Assembly: GCA_034440615.1 (NCBI GenBank)
Contig: JAOTOM010005060.1
Location: 85,001 to 149,000, forward strand
DNA from: Ashinkailepas kermadecensis
Lineage: Eukaryota > Arthropoda > Thecostraca > Neolepadidae
Direction: 5' to 3'
Length of the DNA: 64,000 nucleotides
Part shown: piece by piece, positions 55,262 to 64,000 of the stretch
How positions within the stretch are numbered: the first letter of the stretch is position 1
Layout: each line of letters opens with the position of its first letter
Position numbers and translations under genes: made by a program
Notes under the pieces: generated by a model
Told to the model about the DNA's origin: nothing
Databases searched by the model: none
What the model saw: the letters and a program-made list of their open reading frames with translations, nothing else

Positions 55262-56625
55262 AGACGGCAGATGGCCGTACAGCGCCGGCAGACGGCCATA
55301 TAGCACCAGCGGATGACCACATAGCACCAACAGACGGCCGCACAGCGTCGGCAGACGGCCGCACAGCGTCGGCAGACGGCCGCACAGCGTCGGCAGACGG
55401 CCATATAACACCAGCGGATGACCACATAGCACCAACAGACGGCCGCACAGCGTCGGCAGACGGCCGCACAGCGTCGGCAGACGGCCATATAGCACCAGCG
55501 GATGACCACATAGCACCAACAGACGGCCGCACAGCGCCGGCAGACGGCCGCACAGCGTCGGCAGACGGCCATATAGCACCAGCGGATGACCACATAGCAC
55601 CAACAGACGGCCGCACAGCGCCGGCGGACGGCCGCACAGCGTCGGCAGACGGCCATATAGCACCAGCGGATGACCACATAGCACCAACAGACGGCCGCAC
55701 GGCGCCGGCAGACGGCCGCACAGCGTCGGCAGACGGCCATATAACACCAGCGGATGACCACATAGCACCAACAGACGACCGCACAGCGCCGGCAGACGGC
55801 CGCACAGCGTCGGCAGACGGCCGCACAGCGTCGGCAGACGGCCATATAACACCAGCGGATGACCACATAGCACCAACAGACGGCCGCACAGCGTCGGCAG
55901 ACGGCCGCACAGCGTCGGCAGACGGCCATATAGCACCAGCGGATGACCACATAGCACCAACAGACGGCCGCACAGCGCCGGCAGACGGCCGCACAGCGTC
56001 GGCAGACGGCCATATAGCACCAGCGGATGACCACATAGCACCAACAGACGGCCGCACAGCGCCGGCAGACGGCCGCACAGCGTCGGCAGACGGCCATATA
56101 GCACCAGCGGATGACCACATAGCACCAACAGACGGCCGCACGGCGCCGGCAGACGGCCGCACAGCGTCGGCAGACGGCCATATAACACCAGCGGATGACC
56201 ACATAGCACCAACAGACGGCCGCACAGCGCCGGCAGACGGCCGCACGGCGCTGGCAGACGGCCGCACAGCGTCGGCAGACGGCCATATAACACCAGCGGA
56301 TGACCACATAGCACCAACAGACGACCGCACAGCGCCGGCAGACGGCCGCACAGCGTCGGCAGACGGCCGCACAGCGTCGGCAGACGGCCATATAACACCA
56401 GCGGATGACCACATAGCACCAACAGACGGCCGCACAGCGCCGGCAGACGGCCGCACAGCGCCGGCAGACGGCCATATAACACCAGCGGATGACCACATAG
56501 CACCAACAGACGGCCGCACAGCGCCGGCAGACGGCCGCACAGCGCCGGCAGACGGCCGCACAGCGCCGGCAGACGGCCGCACAGCGCCGGCAGACGGCCG
56601 CACAGCGCCGGCAGACGGCCGTACA
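55262..56625. repeat. 21-bp minisatellite with higher-order structure
   Basis: Three 21-bp unit types recur: a, CAGACGGCCGCACAGCGTCG; b, CAGACGGCCATATAGCACCA; c, CGGATGACCACATAGCACCA (each plus one base). They are mostly ordered a-a-b-c or a-a-a-b-c, giving 84- or 105-bp higher-order units, about 13 in all, and the array ends in a run of a. All three minus frames are open for over 400 codons because 21 is divisible by 3. Confidence 0.95.
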
Positions 56626-56717
56626 TCACCCCAAAACCAGGACGCCTCAAAACTCCACAACCGATATCACAAGTTCCCCACGAATATATCACTCGCAACG
56701 AGCCGCATGCCTCGCAA

Positions 56718-56822
56718 TACACCTTCCTATAAACGGAATACACCTTCCTATAAACGGAATACACCTTCCTATAAACGGAATACACCTTCCTATAAACGGA
56801 ATACACCTTCCTATAAACGGAA
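56718..56822. repeat. Second 21-bp tandem repeat, five near-identical units
   Basis: ATACACCTTCCTATAAACGG plus one base is repeated five times without change, about 90 bp after the large 21-bp array but with an unrelated unit. Confidence 0.95.
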
Positions 56823-57387
56823 TCAAAGCAAGATCATATATTAATGGGATCACCCTACATTTCACTAAGTCTCTGTGACGATCAGAGACCGCCTAGTGCA
56901 GCCGTGAGGTTCTTCTAAGAACAGAGGAATTACAGGAGCGAGGGACGACAAAGAGACAGCCATGAGTGGAATTTGATATGCTTCTGGGGATGCACCTGCA
57001 TCCCCGAATCTAGGAATTGCTTTTCCAGCGTTCGTAGTGCAATTATATGTAAAAGGCAACACAGGGTTTTCAGAACGCCAGGCTAGTTTAAAGGTGGTAA
57101 TTTTAGCAATGCCATCGGATGTTGTCATAGTTCATACTCGCCTACCGCAAAAAAAAAGAAAGAATAATGGCTGACACTGTTTGGTGCATATCTCCAATAA
57201 CAATAGCATCGCTTAACAGAAATTATTGGTAGGCTGTGCCGCTTCTGACTGAAGCCAGTGGTGTTGTTTTGTATAGTTTTGGAGGGGCATGTGCCCCCTC
57301 AATGTTCAATTTTGCCCCTCCAATAGTGAATTTGCCCCCCCCCCCCCAATATGAAGTGGAAATGGACATGCAGCAAACAGCATACAA
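56823..57387. other. Non-coding stretch with a DNA-transposon-like piece
   Basis: GGAGGGGCATGTGCCCCCTC (57280-57299) with a nearby C run resembles pieces at 39410 and 41630. There is no gene. Confidence 0.4.
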
Positions 57388-58060
57388 CTACGGCCTGCGA
57401 TGAGCGGGAGCGCCGATGACCCCGCCGATTGTTCCATCGATGGCCCAGTCGATGGTCCCGCCGATGGCCCCGCCGATGGTCCCGCCGATTCGCTCTGGTG
57501 ACCTGTCACTCAGGACGTTTTCCAGGCGACTGACCACCACCGTTAGCGTCGCGACTATACCCTGTAGTGTGGCCAGCGTACTGGTGTCCAGAGACACTGC
57601 GCCGACTGGCACCGTCTGCGCTGCCGAGCATCCTGCCGCCATTGCTGACACCAGGCCTGAAGCCGAGGCTTCTAAGAATCTTTCAGCTGCGGTAGCCAGT
57701 TGGTCCAGAGGAGCTTCCTCTGACGGCAGCGATAATGCTGCCCAAGGCGTTGGGGGATGCGGCAGCCGTTGAAGAAATAGTCTTCAATAGCTTACGGACG
57801 TGTGGGGCATCTCTTGCTGGACCCAGTTCTGAGTGCTTCCGCAGGAGCAGCTGGAACGGCTTCTGGTCTCCGAGCTGCTGGCGGGGCAATAGGGCTTCCA
57901 GGAGGGCTGCTCGCGATTGCGCCAGCCTACGCCACAGGGCGTCAATAAGCGTCACGAAATTGAGCGTCTGGGCCGCGATAATGTCCGCACCTGCGTGGTG
58001 ATCGACACAGAAAGGCTTGTCACCAGCAGGTCAAACTTGCATAACCCCTTCGCTCTCGCT
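57388..58060 (-). pseudogene. Gag-like remnant of a Ty3/gypsy-type retrotransposon
   Basis: On the minus strand LLEALLPRQQLGDQKPFQLL and LRKHSELG match the (R)QQL-ELGDRKPSQLLRRM block of arthropod Ty3/gypsy gag proteins. In another frame SLPSEEAPLDQLATAAERFL and EASASGLVSAMAA match the following LA..A..MAD-type block. The frameshift between them and the lack of protease or polymerase show a decayed fragment. No LTR is visible. Confidence 0.6.
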
Positions 58061-58890
58061 ACGCACGTCACACCACTGGCCGCTACAGAACGCTGACGCC
58101 GATTTGCCGGAACGCAAGAGATCGTTGCCGGCACGACGACAGGACAGCCGCAAGTGCAAGACGCCGTACAGGAGCCACCTTCTACGAGCCACCAGCCTGC
58201 CACCACACACACACAAAGCACCAGCCAACAATACACACACACACAAGCACCAAGCACACCAAACCACACCTCCCTGCGCCACTGATCTTTCCTCCTCCAA
58301 GCATACAGTACTCTCAACCTATTTCTCCTGAACTTCAACTCTATCCAAGTCCCCTCAAACTTTCAACCGCCCTCTCAAGCTCACCTTCTGCTACATCTGC
58401 TGAGCCGTCGACCTCTACGCTACTCTTCAAGATCATCAAGACCTACTTCGGCAAACCCTCCAATCAACTCTTCTCACCGCGCTTACTTCATCTACCACTC
58501 CAGTGCTCAGTGACAGTGACTCTCCACACCAGTGCTCTTCTCTGCTTCTCGACTCCGTCTACACTTCAGGTCAGTCCGGCGGTGCAGCCACCCCCCCCCC
58601 GGACTCCCTCCACACCCACCCCCCGCTTCCCTCTAGTGCCCTCTGCACGATCTTTATCTGATCTATCTGAACGTGCTCCCTTCACGCACAGTTTCTGATT
58701 TCTTTGTGTTTTCTTCGTCTTTATCTGCCCCTCTTTTACAATCTGTCGGGCCTTCTTCACGCCCTTCCGAACCCCCCGCCAAAAACTGTATTGTGATTGT
58801 CTGTGCCACACACCTGCCACTGAACACCCTTTATACAACACCACATACAACCAAACACATACAACACCACTAACGACATCACCAAGCACC

Positions 58891-60152
58891 ATGCACTCCT
58901 CAAACCAACCAACGGGCGATTTTTTCCTCTGCCGCCGGGGGGACGGGGAGCCCATGGGCTCCCTCGACCCCTGGTTGGTGGAGGGGGAGATCGCCAAATT
59001 CACAGGAGTGCCCCTACACGCCAAACAAATCAGATCAGGGGCACTCCTGATACAGGCACACTCCGACATTGACAGCAAAATTCTTCCTACCATACACATG
59101 ATACACCAGACACCCATCACCATCATACCAGCTACAAAACTCAACACCTCCCAAGGCACAATACACGCAAGAGAATTAGCCGGTATCGCGGTGGAGACCC
59201 TGGTCTCCAGACTTGAGAGCCAGGGTGTCTCCGCCGCATACCGGCCGCCACCAACACCTGGACGACCACACACCCACCTCATCATCTTAACATTCAACAC
59301 CCGCACCCCACCCAAACACCTAAAAGCAGGGTACCTAAGATACAGCGTCACACCACGTGCACCCCTCCCTCGGCGCTGTAGAAAGTGTCAACGATACGGC
59401 CACTCTGAGGGGGGTGCCACTCCAACACATACATATGCGGAAAATGCGCGGGAACCCACAACACCACAACATGCCCAGGTGGCGGGCCGTGCTGCGCCGT
59501 CTGCGGGGGCGAGCACGAGGCCGGGGACAGCTCCTGCCCTCGGTGGATGGCGGAGAAAGAGATTCTCCGCCTGGTCCACCTGGAGGGCATGGAGCTGTCC
59601 CTAGCCAGGAGGGCGGTGGCCGACCCGCCGCACAGAGCCGGGTCACAGATCCCCACCTCCACCACGAAACCACATAGAGTACCCGGCTCTGCCCACACAC
59701 AACACCACCCAACACAAGCACAACACAAACAACTACCCACAAACCAATCACACGCGACCACAACACACACCAACACCCAGCACCAGTACACGCAGAACAC
59801 GAGCACCAACACCAGCATACACATCAACACAGCGTCCGACACACCAACCACCACCACCACCAACCCGCCAGCCGACACCGACACCGCCACCCCCACCACC
59901 ACCCCATCGCCCACCACCACCACCCCAACGGCCAACAGCCTCACCATATCCACAGACATCTCCCTCAACAGACCAGTCACCAACACACACAATCTGCACA
60001 TACACAGACCAGGACACAGACACCGAGGAACATACAGACATAGAACACTCTTCCACAGACACAGAACGGACACGCACCACACAACAGAGACCACCCCCCG
60101 CCCACAAACCACCAAAGACACTGAAAAGCACACAAAGACAGACCTCACTTAA
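58891..60152 (+). pseudogene. LINE ORF1, gag-like nucleic-acid-binding protein, one frameshift
   Basis: The ORF starts at ATG in CACCATGC and runs in one frame through GDFFLCRRGDGEPMGSLD and the RRM-like IHMIHQTPITIIPATKLN to RRCRKCQRYGHSEG (about 59405). A single-base shift then moves to the frame with YICGKCAGTHNTTTC and CCAVCGGEHEAGDSSC. Together these form three zinc knuckles, followed by PRWMAEKEILRLVHLE. A threonine/proline/histidine-rich tail ends at TAA (60150-60152). Three CCHC knuckles are typical of Jockey- and I-group ORF1 proteins, which package the element RNA. Confidence 0.75.
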
Positions 60153-60184
60153 CAGACCACATACGCGCGCCAACACACGAAAAC

Positions 60185-63100
60185 CATGAACACAATCGTA
60201 CAATGGAATACACACGGCCTCATCAGACACTGGAACGAATTCAAACAATACGCAATTACAATCCAATCACACAGCACTATGCATACAGGAAACACACTTT
60301 AAACCTCACGACCCATATCAATTTAACATTTCCCAATACACACTACACAGACAAGACACACACAACACACACAGATCAGGCGGAGTATGCACATACATTA
60401 GGAACACAACCCCGCACCGCCTGATACAATTCAACACTACAGCAGACATCTTACTCACTGAAATCCACGTACACAACACAGCTTACACACTCATTAACGT
60501 CTACGACCCCCCTCGCGAAACACGGAAACCCTCTCGGAGTTAAATAAGGCACTTGATCAAATTAACACCCCTGTCATACTCACAGGGGACTTTAACTCAC
60601 ACCACCCACTATGGGACACACGCACAACACAACCCGATCACAGAGCACTCACACTCATCACACTGGCTACACAACATAACCTCACAATACTCAACACCGG
60701 CACACCAACATACCTCGTACCAATTATTTCACATCTCCCTACCACCCCGGACGTAACACTCGCTTCCTCCCGCATAGCCCTCACCCTATCCTGGATAGCC
60801 GACTCCGATCCACACTTTAGTGACCACGCCCCCATCACCATAACCTTCCACCAAATCCCGACCACCGGCCCACCCAATCCCCCGACGGGACGGTGGAACC
60901 TTAAAAACGCATCCTGGACCCCATTCTCAGAATCCTTAGCAGCACAGACATCCAATAATCCACAATACACACCAGGACAATACGCAGACATGCTACTCAC
61001 CACCGCACATCAACACATACCACAAACAAAACCACGACACCAACACAAACCTCGCGCGGCTCCCTGGTGGAACGAAGAGTGCCACCGGGCGATCCGCGCG
61101 AGGAACCACGCACGACACAGATACGAACGACACCGCACACCGGAAACACTCACAGCATACAAACTAAACAGAGCACTATGCAAACGCACCATCAAACAAG
61201 CCAAAAAGACCTCCTGGAATAAATTTTGCACTCAATTTAATAGATTCACACCTCTCGGCGAAATTTGGACACTCCTAAAAACATTTCAACACCGACAACG
61301 ACCCGCAGCTAAAGCCATCACACTTATACACAACATCACCATCACAGACCCACAAACAATAGCAAACATTTTCGCAGACAACTATCACACTAGGTCAGGC
61401 ACACTCCCACGACACCCCCCACCCCCAATCAGACACACACGACCACACCTTTACAACACTAGGTTTACACTCACAGAATTACAAATAGCAATTGCACAAA
61501 CAGGAAACACAAGCGTAGGACCAGACAACATACACTACTCATTCTTCAAACATCTACCAATACAAGCATTACACGCATTACTCGACACCTACAACACCGC
61601 ATGGACAACACATACATATCCACAGTCTTGGTTACACGCTCTTCTCATCCCTATCCCTAAACCGAACACTGACTTAACTCTATGCGACTCTTACCGCCCT
61701 ATATCACTAACCAGCTGTTTTCACAAACTCTTCGAACGTCTAGTCAAAAAGCGCCTTCTTTATATTCTTCAAACACAAAAATTAATCTCCCCTATACAAT
61801 CAGGCTTTCTTCCTAACCGCTCATGTCTTGACAACCTCACCTATCTCACCACACACATCCAGGAAGCGGCGGCCAAGAAATGCTCCACCGTCGCCGTCTT
61901 CCTGGATCTCAAACAAGCATATGACACTATCAACATCACAGCACTCCTAGAACACTTACACAACATAGACATACAGGGCAGACTGATACACTACCTTCAT
62001 TTCTATCTACTAAACCGCTCCTTCCAAGTAAAAACCGGACAACACACTTCAGACACTAAATTCCCCACAACCGGCCTAATGCAAGGTTCGGTTCTTAGTC
62101 CACTTCTCTTTATTTTAGGTCTAAATTCAGTCATCACCGACAACCTTTCGGCCAAAATTGCAATCTACGCAGACGACATAGTAATCTGGACATCACAAAA
62201 ATCACCAAACCACGCACTAGCAATACTACAGAACGCACTAACAGAACTACACAACAAACTCGCCCTACTAAATCTACACATCGCACCACACAAATCTAAA
62301 TGTATGTTTTTCGGTTACCACAAACACACAGATGAACAACCACTAAAAATAGACCAGACGCCCATACCATTTGTCACCAGTGCAAAATTCCTCGTCATCA
62401 CATTTGATCGACGACTCACCTTTCGGTTACACATCTTAGACATTCACAAACGCGCATCAAAAAGAATCAACCTACTACGAGCACTCTCTGGCACACACTG
62501 GGGATCCGATAGAAACACACTTCTAACCCTCTACAAATCACTCATTCGGCCAATTTTGGAATACGGATCCCCACTCTTCGAAAACGCTGCTAAAACAAAC
62601 CTCAAACTTCTAGATAGCCTCCAACGCCAATGCTTAAAAATAGCCACAGGAGCCTATATCACCTCACCATACCTTGCACTACATATATACAACCACATAC
62701 CAGAACTACAGCACAGACGCACACAAGCACTATTAAGATACCACTACAAAACGCAACTCATACCACAACACCCATGTACACAGGCCCTAACACTTCGCAC
62801 CACACGTGTACATCAACTCATGACATCATCACGACTCAAAACCACAATAGGATGCCGCATCCACCAACACACAAACAGACTACACATTGCACTACCCACA
62901 GCCAAACCATTACCAACACCCACAGCCTGGTGGAAACACGAAACACCCACAACACACTTCCTCATAGACCATCCAAAACACACATACACCGACGCAGAAA
63001 TACACCAACTCTTCTTCCAATTCACAGCACAACATGCAAATTACAACATCATATACACCGACGGCTCGAAATCACATACACAGCAGACGGGCACAGCGGC

Positions 63101-63896
63101 GGTGCTGTACCCCAATGCAGCACCGCCGCGGGTTATCCTTCGTGCCCGTCTGCACGACACAGCATCAACCTACACAGCAGAATTATACGCAATCTTTTCG
63201 GCTTACTCCACCATTTATAACACCAAAATTGAACACAACATCATAGCCACTGACGCCAAATCCGCATTACAAAGCATCACACCATACACCAAACACAAAC
63301 ACCCCCTCATCCCGAAAATACTCAACATACACCAAAAACTCAACGCACGACAAAGACCACTTCTTCTATGGATACAAAGTCACACACACATACACGGCAA
63401 TGAACACGCAGACACGGAAGCAAACATAGCCACAACACTACCACAAACCATCCCATGCCCACTCTCACAATCTGACTACTACCCCACAATACAACAGGCA
63501 CTTAACAAACACATACAACAAACACGGGACACAGCACTAACGCAACTTCATGAAATACACCCCATATACAAACCTTGACACACTATCAACCAACGCACCA
63601 GACTCAAGGAACGCACTCTAACACGATTACGACTCGGACACACAGCACTTACACACTCCTACCTCTTACTACAACGCCCACGACCACAATGCACAACATG
63701 TCAACGAACACTCACTATCAAACACATACTCATCTACTGCACTAAATACAACAACGAAAGGCAACACATCACAGACTACTGCAGCACACGCAACATTCCA
63801 CTAAACATCACTACACTTCTCAACGACGACTATCCAACATTACACGAACTTCTCTTCCACTTTCTTTCTACGACACGCCTAATCGATCAACTGTGA
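60185..63896 (+). pseudogene. LINE ORF2: APE endonuclease, reverse transcriptase, RNase H, zinc finger
   Basis: It starts MNTIVQWNTHGLIRHWNEFK. A frameshift near 60260 restores ALCIQETHFKP (endonuclease glutamate) and another near 60510 leads to ILTGDFNSHHPLWD and SDHAPITITF. The reverse transcriptase follows: DSYRPISLTSCFHKLFERLV, FLDLKQAYDTIN, GLMQGSVLSPLLF and YADDIVIW (62166-62189). RNase H shows IIYTDGSKS, YTAELYAIFSAY, IIATDAKSAL and HGNEHADTEA. A single TGA (63576-63578) interrupts the frame. Behind it the same frame continues with RLRLGHTALTHSYLL and CTTCQRTLTIKHILIYC to TGA (63894-63896). Confidence 0.85.
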
Positions 63897-64000
63897 AAAA
63901 GGGGGAAAAACAAAAAAAAAAAAAAAAAAACAAAAAAACAAAACAAAACAAAACAAAAAAAACAAACAAACAAACAAACAAACAGATAACTACAAAAAAA
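63897..64000 (+). repeat. A-rich tail of the retrotransposon, cut by the window end
   Basis: AAAAGGGGGAAAAAC, a run of about 18 A and then CAAAA and CAAA repeats follow the ORF2 stop directly, so the 3' UTR is almost absent. Confidence 0.7.

Larger units (their letters stand above)
58100..64000 (+). mobile_element. Non-LTR retrotransposon with ORF1, EN-RT-RNase H ORF2 and poly-A tail
   Basis: The order is a C/T-rich putative 5' UTR (about 58100-58890), gag-like ORF1 (58891-60152), ORF2 (60185-63896) and an A-rich tail (CAAA/CAAAC repeats) running to the window end. Gag-type knuckles, APE endonuclease, reverse transcriptase, RNase H and a C-terminal finger together place it among the RNase-H-bearing LINEs (I group and relatives). 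Only three frameshifts and one stop are visible, so it is young. The sense strand is mostly A and C. The 5' boundary is uncertain. Confidence 0.85.

Noticed and set aside
55050..56806. Minus-strand ORFs of 421-567 codons
   Set aside because: They are produced by a 21-bp repeat without stops. All three minus frames are open, and no non-repeat domain is attached.
58566..60266. Long minus-strand ORFs opposite LINE ORF1
   Set aside because: They are shadows of the A/C-rich LINE coding strand (valine-, glycine- and cysteine-rich nonsense).

Overview
The window is nuclear DNA from an animal. It has GC-rich exons with GT-AG introns, two animal ion-channel genes, tRNA-derived SINEs, several kinds of non-LTR retrotransposon, Penelope-like elements and many minisatellites. 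An arthropod is my best guess. It rests on the mix of L2/CR1-like, I-type and Penelope elements and on interstitial CCTAACC motifs, so it is inference, not proof.

Three genes can be supported. (1) 808-6409, plus strand: the C-terminal third of a two-pore cation channel (TPC1-like), rebuilt here from four exons whose splice phases agree. Intron 3 holds two inverted Penelope-like copies. (2) 18081-24363, plus strand: a complete three-exon THIK-type two-pore-domain potassium channel (KCNK13-like), with an intron inside the first selectivity filter. (3) 28189-29406, minus strand: a complete intronless OSGEPL1/Qri7, the mitochondrial tRNA t6A-forming enzyme. The channels act in membrane excitability and the enzyme in mitochondrial translation. 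They are neighbours by position, and nothing suggests a shared pathway.

Layout. 0-6.4 kb: channel gene with SINEs and Penelope copies. 6.4-15.2 kb: a 350-bp dispersed duplication, a 26-bp array with an inverted end, a fold-back element, a decayed L2/CR1-like LINE and a SINE. 15.6-18.06 kb: three minisatellites (31, 31 and 24 bp) leading up to the potassium channel. 18-24.4 kb: the potassium channel, with the 3' end of an I-type LINE in intron 1. 28-29.4 kb: OSGEPL1. 29.9-33 kb: an AT-rich block with a CR1/L2-like LINE remnant. 33-42 kb: mostly non-coding, with a low-complexity stretch at 35.69-35.95 kb that looks like an assembly fault, a tRNA-like SINE head and a ~270-bp satellite rich in AGGTCA. 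42-53.3 kb: GC-rich islands, four exon-like ORFs I cannot name, microsatellites, minisatellites and a hAT-like MITE. 54.4-56.8 kb: a 9-bp array that reads as collagen on the minus strand, a 21-bp higher-order array and a second 21-bp array. 57.4-58.1 kb: a gag-like remnant of a Ty3/gypsy element. 58.1-64 kb: a nearly full-length, lightly damaged non-LTR retrotransposon with a gag-like ORF1 and an ORF2 carrying endonuclease, reverse transcriptase and RNase H. Its sense strand is extremely rich in A and C.

I saw no convincing new biochemical system. The observations most worth following up are the decayed hammerhead-ribozyme motif in the Penelope pair, the SINE family with an internal inverted copy of its own head, the nuclear-receptor-like half-sites in the satellite, and the candidate exon whose stop codon lies inside a minisatellite.
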